This document shows positions 1 to 11,125 of a DNA stretch of 64,000 bases, in pieces. The translations under genes were made by a program, and so were the position numbers. The first letter of the stretch is position 1; each line of letters begins with the position of its first letter. The notes below the pieces were generated by a model that had not been told where the DNA came from, did not search any database, and was given only the letters and a program-made list of their open reading frames with translations. The DNA comes from Punica granatum (Eukaryota > Streptophyta > Magnoliopsida > Myrtales > Lythraceae), in NCBI RefSeq assembly GCF_007655135.1, contig NC_045129.1:17520274-17584273 (forward strand), in the 5' to 3' direction.

Positions 1-1743
1 GGTTTTGCTTGGTTTTCTCACTCCTGAATGCTTGTTGCGGTTTTCTTCAAACTCTTGAGGAGATTTGAAGAGTGAGAAAGTTTGGGAGAGATGGCTAGAA
101 GGTGTGTGATTAAGTTAATGACATTTGGGCAATATATAAGCAAAACTTACGTGCAATTAAGTGAGAAAAAGTGCAGTTAAGGGCAATGATTAGAGGGATC
201 CGAATTTTTAATCAAGATAGGGATGAAGACTTATTCAAAATGCATTAATGAAGAAGGGATGGGTGCATTGATGAAGATAGAGTGTTGTCTTGGAATTGTA
301 GGCTTGATATTTTGAATAAAAGACAAGGCAAGTTGCATGGAGAAGAGGCCAAGGAAATGGGCGGCATTAGGCAAGGTTACCACTGCCCTAGGGCAAGCCG
401 TGGGTCCCACGAGCCTTGAGGGAAGTTCGGGACAAAGTTCGGGTCTCGATTGATTGCATGTTTGAGATTCGTGGCTCAAACGATTGTCGAATTGTCAATG
501 TGCGCACGAAAACGATTCAAACGAGCCTAAAATCATCCATTTTGCCCAAAAGAATGTTCGTGTAGTTTTTGGACTCAAAAGCTGATTTTGTTCATTTCAG
601 GCTATCAGAGCAAAGTTAGTTGTTCCTGAATCCGTATCTCGTGTCTGCATTCCGAATTGGTCGTTTTGACGTGCATTGTCAATTAGACTGAATAATTGAC
701 CCTTAAACCAGTATTACAAATGTGAAGCCAGAGACATCCTAGGAGTCTGAAATCCGATTTCTCAGAATACTTTCTGAGTTGCTTGGATGATCCGTAGATT
801 GCTGAGATTTCTTTTCATTGAGAACAGACTCTGAAGGATTGATAAACTGCATTTAAAACCCTAAAAGCACTGTTTTGAGGGCCTAGATGGATTGTACAAT
901 TCCGTATGAGAATTTCACATTGAACCTTAGAATAAGTGGCACTGGGTTGGCCAACCATCCAGCGTCAAGTTTTCGCGAAAAGGACATCCGGTTATGAATT
1001 TCCGTTGAAAACGGTCTTTTCTGACATTCGGAGGTCATTCGAGAAACTGAAATGGATATTACAGTCTGATTTGCCCAATTGCGTATGTCCGTTGTAGTTT
1101 TCGGGGTAATACATGGCTAACTTCGTTTGCCGATATTTTGTCAGACCAATATCCGAATATGGTTTTTCGTTAAAAGGTGCACTGTTTTGTCGCTCGGGAG
1201 TCATTCGAGGAGTCTGTATGACTTCCGAGAGACGATCTGAAGCAATGATCATGCTCTGTATAATTGTTGGATGTGACTGCATCTGACATCGGGTATTAAC
1301 TTTTCTCTAGTGAACCGGCGTTTTTGGACTCCCACTAAAAAGTTGTTTGTATTTAGAAAATTGCTCTGTATAGAGCAGATGATCAGCGAAATGTGTTTGA
1401 AGATACTTTTCATCTGTTTGGCACCGCTAGGGATTTTTGGAGTCCAATATTGACTATCTTCTTATGGTTGAGCGAACCAGCGGAAAATAGCACTGTACGT
1501 GTTGTATTCTGAAAACGTCGGTTTGGATGTTGTCTGGACTCTCTGTTTGCTTTGTATGTCGCTAGATGATTCTGTATGTTTTTCTGTCATGTGATTGAAT
1601 CATCTGCCTATTCTTGTTGACTTGAGGACGAATAACAATTTGTCACTCTATCGAACCCTTTTTTGGATCGATGCTCAAGTCGTAGCCTGGATTATTACTG
1701 ATGGACATTGTATGAACTGGTGAGCCAAAATGGGGTGCTGACA
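1..1743 (-). mobile_element. LTR fragment (U3 side) of a gypsy-type retrotransposon
   Basis: The right edge of this stretch reads CCAAAATGGGGTGCTGACA. Reversed, this is TGTCAGCACCCCATTTTGG, the same LTR 5' terminus seen on the large retrotransposons later in the window (33431, 46136, and reversed at 27277 and 52602). Inside, a stretch with a 'gggtcccac' motif and 'tcgattgattg' (about 400-460) resembles the U3 of those LTRs near 26360, but most of the sequence has diverged. No protein-coding frame is convincing. The element continues left of the window, so its other end and target duplication cannot be seen. It could be a solo LTR or the edge of a full element. The identification rests mainly on the shared terminus. 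Confidence 0.5.
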
Positions 1744-1822
1744 TAAGGTCCTAAATACTTAGTCTTTAATTATATTTGAAATTTGTAAGTATCTAATAAT
1801 GGCTTGTTTCATGCTTTTAGCT

Positions 1823-2667
1823 ACGATCCTATTTAGAAGGTTATTGATGAGAGATGAGAGGATTAACTTTATAGGCCTCTACATGCTGCTGCTTATTACT
1901 TGAATCCCCAGTTGCATTTCTCTTCTGAATTTAGAGCTGATAGGGAAGTCATACGAGATTATATAAGGTTATAGATATGATGCTAGATGATGAAGAGAGT
2001 GATAAGGTTGATTTGCAATTAGAGGAATTCAAGCATGAAAGAGAGCTCTTTGAATTCTCATATGCAAAGTCTATGGGGTTTAAGAAAACAACGGCAGATT
2101 GGTGGGAGTCATATGGTGCCGATATCCCAGAGTTGCAAATATTTAGTATAAGGATATTAGGTTTGACTTGTAGCTCTTCGGGATGTGAGTGTAATTGGAG
2201 TGCTTTTGAAACGGTATTCTATGGATGTGTTTTTTTACCATGTGTTACCTTACCAGAATTCATTTTAATATATCTACTAATTATCTTGTTTTGTTTACGT
2301 AAACATATAGAGAAGAAATCAGTTGCATAAAAGGAAGATGAATGATTTAGTATTTGTGATGTACAATTTGAAGTTGAAAGATAAGAATATGCGGAAGCAA
2401 GTTGATCTACAAGTGGAAGACATCTCTTCCCATGATGAATGGATTGCCGAAGAAGAGATAGAGAATACCGCAACCTCAAGACATAATTTTAACTTGTATG
2501 CTCTTGGTCGTCAGAATGATGGTGATGGAGAAGGTAGAGTTATTCAAATTGGCGATGAAGATACAAATAACATGCGCACAAAAGAGCATGTCACGATTGA
2601 TGACTTAGAGCTTTCTGAAGAAGATGATGATGTTGAAGTTGATATGTTTATTCATCCTATGTTATGA
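1823..2667 (+). pseudogene. hAT-family transposase, broken C-terminal remnant
   Basis: Three collinear blocks match the C-terminal end of plant hAT transposases. The first, about 1884-1969, reads PLHAAAYYLNPQ followed by FRADREV, typical of the region before the dimerisation domain. The second, 1977-2213, contains KVDLQLEEF, ADWWESYG, IRILGLTCSSSGCE and NWSAFET, the hATC dimerisation core. The third, 2311-2664, begins RRNQL and contains MNDLVFVMYNLKLKDK, then an acidic tail ending at the stop at 2665-2667. A GT-AG intron (2214-2310) joins blocks two and three. Stops and a frame change around 1830-1976 separate block one from block two, and the N-terminal BED finger and DDE catalytic part are missing. 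The fragment cannot encode an active transposase. The family call is secure. Confidence 0.85.
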
Positions 2668-4373
2668 CTTACGTTATTTACTTCTTATTTATATTTCAGG
2701 AATTTGAGTTTAAGTTATGAACTGTGATTTAAACCTTGATTTCCAATAATTTGTAATGATGTCTCGTGCTTTTATGACTTATTGTTGTTTTTTTGGTTTG
2801 TGGTCTTTATTTGAATGAACATGGATTGATCTTTTATGCTCAGGACCACTCAGGAAAGTATAATACATATATATATATGCTTTTTTTTAATTAATTACAA
2901 GTAAAATCTTACAATTCACAATTCAATTCTGCGATTCACGATTTCACGATTCTCGATTGATTCTAGGTAGAATTGTGATTTTGACAACCTTAGCTGTGAT
3001 GATGATCAGTAGAGGGGACAGTAGAAAGGATGCCTAGAGGGAAAGAGAACCGAGAGAGAGCTAATGGAGAGAATAGGCATGGTCGTGATGGAGTTGTTGC
3101 TTGTTTCCCTCTGCCCGAGAGAGAGAAAAAAAGAGCTGGTCTGGTCTGTCTGCCTCTTTTCTTTCTGACCAAGAGAGAGAAGAAAGATGAAGAAGACTGA
3201 TGAGGAGCTGTTGATGGTGATGGAAGTGTGGAAGAAGATGGCAGGTGGGTGAAAGAGTTAGAAGGAGAAGGGAGACCATTGCACGCCCATAGATAAAATC
3301 TCTCTATAAATCCCCACCCCACCTTCTCCCACGTCAAACATTGTCTCTCGTTTCTGGGAAACCAAGGTTTAAAGCGCCTATTGATACCAAAATCCCTGCA
3401 ATTCTGCTTAAATCCACAAAGCCATTCCACTTTCCCGGAATGAGGGCTATCATCCTCGCTCCCTTTAGAATATCCTCCTTAACCCGTTCCATCACTTACT
3501 ACATTCACATCATCACCCATCAAAACTTCCTTGCTCCCTGCAAAAACACCAGTATTCCCTATGGTCTCCTCATCTGACCATGACTCACTAGACAGAGCCA
3601 TCACCCAATCAAGTCAACAATGAAACGAAAGAGGTTAACCTCGAAGACAAATTCGAATTGATAACACCGAAAAGACCGAGAATAGGGCCCACCTTCAAGT
3701 CCAATATAACGGCTGCAACAACAACTTAAATGCGATCTTGCCGAGGCGGCGATAGTTGTGGATGGAATGGTGGCCGCAGGTGAAGAGAAATTGCGGAAGA
3801 GAGGCAGGCTCGAGGAGAGGAGTGAAGCAACTGTGGCAGAAGGACAATATCTGGGAGAAAAGGGAGCAATGGCAGAGCAGCAGACGCGGGGAAGGGAGTT
3901 GTCGCGGAAGAGGAGAAGTCACGAAGATGCAGTTGTCGCGGGGAAGGAGCAGCCGTGAGGAAAGAGCAGTCGCAGGAGAGCACCTCGGAGAAATGAGGAG
4001 GGCGACGAAGAGGGGAAGGCTCACCATTAGAAGGCCAAGCCCGAGAAGGAGAGGCAGCGATCAAACCCGATCCGAACTCGTGCGCGTGACTCTAACTGGG
4101 AAGGGGGTGCGTGAGGGGAATGAGAAGTGGAGAAGAATGGTAGGTGAAAGTCAAGAGGAAAAATATGATGTCAAGGCCCTAGAATGGACGACAAAAGCAA
4201 GGGTATCTTCCGACAAAACCAATTTTAAGGTCCATTATCCTGTCACTTGACGCATTAAATTAGAAACAATTTTAACTTGTATTACTGAATCATTCCACGA
4301 CATAGACGCCATCATCCTTCTCATCATTTAATTTTTGAACGACGATTTCGTCGACAAAAATTGGGGGACAAGT
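2668..4373. other. Non-coding stretch, no recognised gene
   Basis: The stretch follows the hAT remnant and holds GA-rich DNA (3040-3260), a TATA-like box (CTCTATAAATCC, about 3301) and purine-rich low-complexity sequence (3760-4150). The long frame at 3756-4250 is rich in Arg, Glu and Gly, matches no family I know, and looks like a product of purine bias. Near 4355-4372 the sequence AAAAATTGGGGGACAAG resembles a retrotransposon polypurine tract, so the right part is probably the 3' internal region of a gypsy element. Confidence 0.4.
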
Positions 4374-5110
4374 GATAGTATAAGTCGTATCGAACCGGAC
4401 TGAACCCATCACCCATTGGAAATCAAAGAGAAACATTAGTCCCCCTTAAACACGGCCAGTACCATTAGGCCGCACACCAAATAGAGGAAAGCTCGATGAC
4501 GGACCATTTCCCTAAGAAAGGGCTCCGTCAAATCACACACCAAAAGGGGCTCGACGAGCCCGGCTAGGAAAGGGTTCAACGAGCCCTCCTAAAAGAAGGG
4601 TCGACGAGCCCTTTCCCGAGGTGAGGCTAATCAAGCCCCTTCTCCAGAGGTGGGTCTCAGCGAGCCCCTCCTCTTGAGTTCGGCGGGCCCCCTCCTCTTT
4701 AGCCCTTGAAGAGACTCGACAACATCTGAACGAAATTGAACCCCTTTCTAGCAATGCTTGATTGGGTGATCATGGACTCCACCTAAGCCCTGAAATCCAA
4801 ACATAGAAGTGACGGTAGAGATACAATAAGGTATATTCCTTATGGTATAAATAGCTAGGCTCATGATGCTTTTGGTAAGTTCACAGTTCATGTTTTATTC
4901 CATTCCTTCCCTAAGCTCCCTTCCCGAGACAGATTCTAATTTGGGCATCGGAGAGGGTTTTTCGAGAAAAATCTTGAGGCTCGACTGACCTTGGTTCGTG
5001 TGGTTCAGGATCATTGATACGTAAGGAGTACACATGAAAGAGAAAAGAGAATTGAGGTGTGGCACTTGCTTGGAGGAGGAAGAATCTCCACAAGCTCAAG
5101 TTCCAAGAAG
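4374..5110 (+). mobile_element. Putative LTR of a Ty3/gypsy element
   Basis: The start follows a purine-rich tract (AAAAATTGGGGGACAAG) that looks like a polypurine tract and opens with TGATAGTATAAG. A TATA box in GGTATAAATAGC (about 4844-4852) and a C/T-rich stretch after it fit an LTR promoter. The right end is uncertain: at about 5111 the sequence TTGGTGCTGGGAGAAG could be a primer-binding site. No second copy lies in the window, so boundaries are not confirmed by comparison. The element is cut off by the retrotransposon at 5217. Confidence 0.35.
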
Positions 5111-5211
5111 GTTGGTGCTGGGAGAAGGTTCAACTCGGATTCCTTTTCAACATCAATGACAAAATACAAGCACTATGAATCAGTGATGGGAGATAAGAAG
5201 AGGGGTCTGAG

Positions 5212-5216
5212 GGACG
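5212..5216. repeat. Target-site duplication GGACG (left copy)
   Basis: Five bases directly before the left LTR; the identical five bases follow the right LTR at 8009-8013. Five bases is the usual duplication length for LTR retrotransposons. Confidence 0.9.
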
Positions 5217-5923
5217 TGATATGATCCAGCTAGAGAACCCTTCACACGGGCATGTGGAAGCATTCTAGGATGACAGGGTATGGCATGAAGTCAAGTATTG
5301 GGACATGCACGTGCTAGCTGGACTAAGAAAAAGAGCACGAGCCAAGCGAATCGAACTAGCCATGCAAAGGATGTTATTGCATGTCCATGGAGGAGTAGTC
5401 AAGCTCTTGGGCGGGCTGCATGTGGAACTAGAAGCCACGACCGTTCATATCCTAGAAATCTATTTAGAAGATGATCCAAGTTCAAAGGGCTGAATTAAGT
5501 TACTTTTCAATTACTTGGGCCTATTTCATTTTGGGCTCATTACACTTAGGATTTATTTTAGTCAAACCCATTAGCTCATTTAGGTTATCAGCTAGTATCT
5601 CTCTATAAATAGGCATGTGGCCTCCCTAGAAAAGACAGATCAGTTTTCATTCTACTTTGTGAGAGAGGTTTTCTCTGAGTTGTTCTGCAGCAACTTCGAC
5701 GATATTGCAAGTGTGACGACTTGTGATTCCCGACATTTATAATATTGGTTTCTAGCTCCTTATAGCTAGCGGGTCAATATTCCATATTATAATATTGGTT
5801 TCTGGCTCTTTATAGTCAGCGGGTCAATATTCTCTATCCTTGAAACCTTCAATGGACGATCACGGGTTTGATCTCATTCTATTGTTGTTGGGTCTCGCGG
5901 CAGGTTCGTCGAGGTTCGTATCA
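5217..5923 (+). repeat. 5' LTR of the 2.8-kb element
   Basis: 707 bp, TG...CA. It holds a TATA box CTCTATAAATAGG (about 5601-5613) and a 50-bp tandem duplication at about 5738-5838, each copy with a short inverted repeat. The first part of the LTR is an open frame continuing the pol tail, a feature shared with the 3' LTR. Confidence 0.95.
5603..5611 (+). promoter_or_regulatory. LTR promoter TATA box
   Basis: TATAAATAG inside the 5' LTR, upstream of a C/T- and GA-rich stretch where transcription would begin. The same box is present in the 3' LTR near 7689. Confidence 0.65.
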
Positions 5924-5926
5924 TTT

Positions 5927-5938
5927 TGGTATCAGAGC
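5927..5938 (+). other. Primer-binding site (tRNA-iMet type)
   Basis: TGGTATCAGAGC, three bases after the LTR end. This is the standard plant primer-binding site complementary to the 3' end of initiator tRNA-Met. Confidence 0.92.
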
Positions 5939-6780
5939 TTTGGCTCCAATCCAGGTTTCGCCTATCCTATTTCGTTCTTGTTATTGTCCTTGTCCTAGGG
6001 TTCGACAAATTGTTGAATGACTTATTGTTGTTTCGGAAAGGTCTGAAAAAAAAATTTCGTCCAAAAAAATACATAGTAAAAAAAAAGGGAAAGAAAAAAA
6101 AAAGGAAAGTGCAATTGTTTGGGAAATCTTTACTTTTTGGGCGATAGAAGCTTTCTTAGATATATCTCTGCTAATCAAGTAAAGTAGGGAATTTCAAATA
6201 TTTCCTGTTATTTTCTTCCATATCTGCTACAATCCCAGAATTACCTTCCTTTATATATTATTGTTTACTTTGATGGACCACTGGCATATAAAGTGCAATT
6301 GGGAAATCTAATATTGTTTCCGTTCAATTGAATATTTTCCGATCATATTCCTTTCTTGTCTCTTAGAATCATTCATTCCTTCCATTTCGATACTTTCCAT
6401 AAATATTTTGTTTCCTTATTGCCACAAATCTTCTTTGTACATCTCAGTTATTTCGTTAACTTCATCTATCGCATTATTTCTTTTCTCATTTAGGTTTGGA
6501 TGCTAAATTTGATTCAATTTTTGAAATCAATGATTATAAGTGTTTTGGGCTAATCAACTGATTTTACTCTTGCGATTGAATTGCTTAGTTTCTTAGGAAC
6601 TTTGAGGAGAAAATCTAGAGAGAAAAAAAAAAGGCAAGAGTGGGTGAGTATATCTGAGGGTAAAAGCCTAAAATTGAGTGAAACACGAGTGTTCAGTAAT
6701 ATTAATTTGAGTGCAAATACGTGAGCGAGTGGTTGTGAGGTCCATCTCTATTTTCTAAAGTTTCACTTACAGATTTCATC

Positions 6781-7578
6781 ATGCCACAAGAAAGCAGTGG
6801 AAATGATCAGAATAATGGAGGAATTGATTATAACATGATGATCTGAGATATGCAGCAACAATTTGAGCGCATGAATATGTGGGCTGATGAGATTTACGAT
6901 CGGTTGGAAAGGCGAGACAAGCGAATTGAACAGTTGCTAGATGGCTATGACGAAGCTTCTGGTTCATCCTCTTGCAAATTGAAGTGGGGTTCCTCGACGA
7001 AGAAGGAAGAGAAAATAGCCTTGAAGCCAATAAAAGAGAAACCCACAAACAAGTTTCAACCCAACGGCAAAGAGAATGGTCATATTGCTTCTCAATTCCT
7101 GGACAGCGATGGTCGGAACGCAACGCTATTACCGCTTCCACCTAACCAAAAGGAGGAAGAGCAACTTCAAATCAAGCAGCCCATTGGCGAGAAAAGTGAG
7201 GAATTCAAGAACGTCTTTCTCGAGCAAATGCCTCCAGAAAAGTCACCAATCAAGTTAGTTGTCATAGATTCGAGGACGAATCTTTTTGAAGAGAGGGGGA
7301 ATGATATGATCCAGCTAGAGGACCCTTCACACGGGCATGTGGAAGCATTCCAGGATGACAGGGTATGGCATGAAGTCGAGCATTGGGACATGCACGTGCT
7401 AGCTGGACTAAGAAAAAGAGCACGAACCAAGCGAATCGAACTAGCCATGCAAAGGATGTTATTGCATGTCCATGGAGGAGTAGTCAAGCTCTTGGGCGGG
7501 CTGCATGTGGAACTAGAAGCCACGACCGTTCATATCCTAGAAATCTATTTAGAAGATGATTCAAGTTTAAAGGGCTGA
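6781..7578 (+). pseudogene. gag N-terminus fused to pol C-terminus (retrotransposon relic)
   Basis: The frame opens MPQESSGNDQNNGG and soon meets an in-frame TGA at 6844-6846. It then continues MQQQFERMNMWADEIYDRL, the start of a plant gypsy Gag with its coiled-coil-like charged segment. After about 100 residues it passes into QMPPEKSPIKLVVIDSRTNL and FEERGND, which resembles the C-terminal tail of gypsy polyproteins. The Gag core, protease, reverse transcriptase, RNase H and integrase are therefore missing between. The frame does not stop at the LTR: it runs some 90 codons into the 3' LTR (from 7302), overlapping the polypurine tract. Whether a 242-residue product from the downstream ATG (6850) is made is unknown. 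Confidence 0.75.
7289..7301 (+). other. Polypurine tract
   Basis: AAGAGAGGGGGAA directly before the 3' LTR, the expected primer for plus-strand synthesis. It lies inside the pol-tail reading frame. Confidence 0.85.
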
Positions 7579-8008
7579 ATTAAGTTGCTTTTCAATTACT
7601 TGGGCCTATTTCATTTTGGGCTCATTACACTTAGGATTTATTTTAGTCAAACCCATTAGCTCATTTAGGTTATCAGTTAGTATCTCTCTATAAATAGGCA
7701 TGTGGCCTCCCTAGAAAAGACAGATCAGTTTTCATTCTACTTTGTGAGAGAGGTTTTCTTTGAGTTGTTCTGCAGCAACTTCGACGATATTGCAAGTGTG
7801 ACGACTTGTGATTCCCGACATTTATAATATTGGTTTCTAGCTCCTTATAGCTAGCGGGTCAATATTCCATATTATAATATTGGTTTCTGGCTCTTTATAG
7901 TCAGCGGGTCAATATTCTCTATCCTTGAAACCTTCATTGGACGATCCCGGGTTTGATCTCATTCTATTGTTATTGGGTCTCGCGGCAGGTTCGTCGAGGT
8001 TCGCATCA
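7302..8008 (+). repeat. 3' LTR of the 2.8-kb element
   Basis: 707 bp, same length as the 5' LTR with only scattered substitutions, followed by the GGACG target duplication. Confidence 0.95.
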
Positions 8009-9909
8009 GGACGCATAGCATTGGGTATATATAATATCTGCTTATGCGCACATGAATTATTTATGATCTAACAATACATAAAAGTGAAATGTTTGAATTA
8101 ATTAGCTTGTTTACAACTATTTTCCATAATACGTGAAGAATTGTCGAGTCATGACGTGTGATCAGTAATTTTGATGATTTTTCCGGGTTCATGGACATAT
8201 GGATCCGAGTTTGAGGTGTGGGCCGAGATCATTCTTGGTGTGGGCCGAGTCAATTGGAGGTCCATGAGGAAGTCTAGCCCATTGGCAAGGCCTAATCTGG
8301 AAAGTTAAGCCCAATGGCCCATCATGGAGTAAATTTGGTTTGTGTTAGCGTATACCATTCACTGAGAGGGCGGTGTAAGATTTTTCTTGGCAGCTGGTAT
8401 CTTGGATATCAAGCACGTAATATTCTCGTGCTATTTGTGTTATCTTCGATCTTAGATAGTCAAATAAGTCGGATAGATTGGATATTTCTTTGATATGGTT
8501 TGATATTCTATCTTTTAGGCAATTTAGGTAGGCTAGATAATAAATTTCCTATTTATATATTATTTCGATGTCATATTTTATGGGCATATTCGATTTAGAG
8601 AGATTTCCTAGGGTTTTATGTAAATGTCTATATATACATGTCGTCTAGTTCGTTGTTAGGTTACATGTACACATATCAATCAAACTCGTGCTTTTCATAT
8701 CTTTCGTTTATTGCACTTTACTTATCCCGCATTTTCATTTATCGCACTTACTTTTCCGTACCTTTCAATTCCCATTCATTTATCTTTCAACCGATTCCCC
8801 GTAGATCAAAGCTATCATCGTCTTTGGAGCTTCCGGGCATCAAGGCAAGGACTTTACCATCCTTCAGCATCACTTGCCGAAGTCTACTCAAGGATCGGGT
8901 CTACTAGCTAGGGTGAGCTTGTTCTATTTTTGGCTCGGCCTCTTGCGCTGAGTGCTAGCCGAACATCAATTGAACGGGCTGCATAGCCGCTTGATTATTT
9001 TTTGGGCTTGGATTCGTGCTTGCGGGTAGAAAATTGATGGAGGACTCTAAACGGCTAAATTCCTAAGCCGTGAATCGTTTGAGATGCACTATCCTTCTGG
9101 ATTTGAAAATCTAGCCACCATGCAAATTCGTGAAATTCTAAGGCCGTGGTGCAATGCTTTATTTCGGTGGGACCGACTAGTGATGCATCGATACAACTTG
9201 GAACCACTTTCTAGCATGCATGAATCATCACACATGTTGTTGGTTAGGTATCGAACGTATTTTGAAGTGAACATAACCGAAGTGTAAACAGCATATTCTA
9301 GTGTGCATGCATAAGTTGTTTATGAACTAACCGATGCACGATGGTGAAAAATTGCGAACCACCAAAGTGCCTGTGGGTCATGTACTGTTGTTAGCCCTGA
9401 GGAAATCCATGTAACTTTCCAGTGAAAATAAGTAAATAAATAGTTACAAATAAATAAATATTGAAAAAGAAAATGTTTCAAAATAGTTGGACCCTCCAGG
9501 CATGTTGGGCCTCTCGTTGGACTGGACTGATTAATAACTCCAGTACACATTAGGCCCGAAAAATTACACTTCGTGCGAGAGAATAATATTCAAGAGACTT
9601 CTTGCACCAAAGATCTTACCGTTTTCGAAGGAACTAGAGTTAAATTTCTTTTCCATTTCCATTCTAGGGTTCTTATGCTCAAAGTTGAAAATTTATATAT
9701 ATGTACTAAGTGCATTTGTATGAGTTTCTTATTTTTTTTTGTTCTAAATATAGTACTTTAAAATATTAATCAATCATTTGATGCAACATTGGACAATCTT
9801 AGTTGATAATTGTGATGGAATTTTTCTAAAACAGTGCATTGAAATGGGAGAGAATACTTAATACAGAAAAAGGTATTTGGTTAGTAAAGCCAAAATAGTA
9901 CAATAATGA

Positions 9910-9997
9910 GCAAATTACACAAAAAAAACATAAATTTTGTAAAATGTTTTCGAAAACGTTTTACAAAATTTAGGTTTTTTTTTTTGTATAATTTGCC
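9910..9997. repeat. Fold-back inverted repeat, about 40-bp arms
   Basis: The left arm starts GCAAATTACACAAAAAAAAC and continues ATAAATTTTGTAAAATG. The right arm runs CGTTTTACAAAATTT and ends GTATAATTTGC. The centre is GTTTTCGAAAAC. The arms pair along almost their whole length, so the sequence could form a long hairpin. It may be a tiny MITE or a fold-back remnant; no target duplication was found. Confidence 0.6.
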
Positions 9998-10919
9998 CTA
10001 CAATAATTAACAAATAATGAACTAAAGTATATAAATTAGATTCTTGATATATATAGCTCTTCTAACTTAAATGAATGGACATCAATATAATAATAAGATA
10101 AAATTATAAACTAATAATTTTATTATACAATTATAACGTATCCGAAAGTAAATAAAATCTCGAATTGAATTATATGTTAGCTCCCCGGAACACACTTTGT
10201 CGGCCAGATTGTTCACGTGTCTTTATGTAAACTCAACGATTCTTATTTTAAAAACTTTTCAGTTTTTGAACTGTTATAAAATTCGTTCATTTTAAAAACT
10301 AGATGAAAGGAGACGACAATGAAGGGAGATTTTTTAGGTGAGAGAGAGCAGTGGATTCTACTCTTTTTTTTTAGGTGTAAATCATTAATGATTTAATAGT
10401 TTAGGGGTACTTCTGTAATCATCCAAAAAACGGAAAATTGTTTTCCTAAAAATGAAATGGGTCTCCGTCGCAGAGAGAGAGAGTAAAAAAGCATGATGTA
10501 TTTGGTTTTAGAATTGAGTTTTGATTTTAATTCGATTATAATGATTGTGTTGTTGAATTATGAGAAAAAGTGTGAAAAAGTAATGAATTGTTGAGAAAAA
10601 TTAATGATTATGATATTGAATTGTGAAAAAAGTAACGAATAGTTGAGATGATTTAATATTGAATTGAATGGTTAAAAAATTAAAGGAAAAAGAAAAAGTA
10701 ATAATCGTGTTATTAATTTTTATTATGTATTGAATAGAGTTAAAATTAAAATTAAAATTTTAAAAATATAATTGTAAAATTAAACGGAACGTAAAAAACC
10801 TTAAACCTAAAGCTGCGGGTCGGGCGCTGATGGCCAACGAACCAAAACTCGCTGCCGTAATCCCTACGGGAAAACAAACTCACTGCAGCAAAAAGATGAA
10901 AAAGGGTTTCGCCCATAAA

Positions 10920-11125
10920 ATTAAATATATAAATAAATAAATTCACTTAAAAGAAAAAACAGAAAAAAAGAAGAAATATAAAAGCCTCGTTTTTCCCTTA
11001 CCCTGCGGGCCTTCTTCCCTTTCCTCTTCCTCCTTCCTCCAGACAGGAACTGAGACGGCCCCGCAGCCGGACAGGACTTCCATTCTCCACGCCAACGGTT
11101 CTCTTCTCTCTAGGGTTTAGAAGCC
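10920..11125 (+). promoter_or_regulatory. Likely promoter and 5' UTR of the MPP-alpha gene
   Basis: An AT-rich TATA-like stretch (AATATATAAATAAATAAATTC, about 10923) is followed by a C/T-rich segment (10985-11040) and a GC-richer stretch up to the ATG. This is the usual shape of a plant housekeeping promoter with a pyrimidine-rich leader. The start site is not defined. Confidence 0.4.

Larger units (their letters stand above)
5217..8008 (+). mobile_element. Complete non-autonomous LTR retrotransposon (2.8 kb)
   Basis: Two LTRs of exactly 707 bp (5217-5923 and 7302-8008) differ at only a few positions. Both start TGATATGATCC and end in ATCA. The 5-bp sequence GGACG lies immediately on both sides (5212-5216 and 8009-8013) and is the target-site duplication. 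A primer-binding site TGGTATCAGAGC, complementary to initiator tRNA-Met, follows the left LTR, and the polypurine tract AAGAGAGGGGGAA precedes the right LTR. The 1,378-bp interior has a long leader and one short gag-pol relic, with no protease, reverse transcriptase or integrase. It must have moved using enzymes from a related full-length element. Near-identical LTRs mean a recent insertion. Confidence 0.95.
8009..11125. other. Intergenic DNA with repeat remnants, then gene promoter
   Basis: 8180-8920 has retroelement-like features (GGGCCGAG repeats, a TATATATACATG box near 8630, C/T-rich leader) and may be an old LTR, but no ends could be defined. 8920-9900 shows nothing I recognise. 9900-10980 is very AT-rich with simple A/T runs and diverged TTGAATTGTGAGAAAAAG-like internal repeats (10490-10700). 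10980-11125 is the C/T-rich 5' flank of the peptidase gene. No coding frame is supported. Confidence 0.5.

Noticed and set aside
3756..4250. 164-residue frame rich in Arg, Glu and Gly
   Set aside because: Purine-rich low-complexity DNA, with other frames and strands equally open, no family match and no conserved motif.
8180..8920. Solo LTR
   Set aside because: Composition and a TATA-like box are suggestive, but no TG...CA ends, target duplication or second copy could be found.
10490..10780. MITE with terminal inverted repeats
   Set aside because: The apparent end similarity is direct rather than inverted and lies in A/T-rich low-complexity DNA; no target duplication found.
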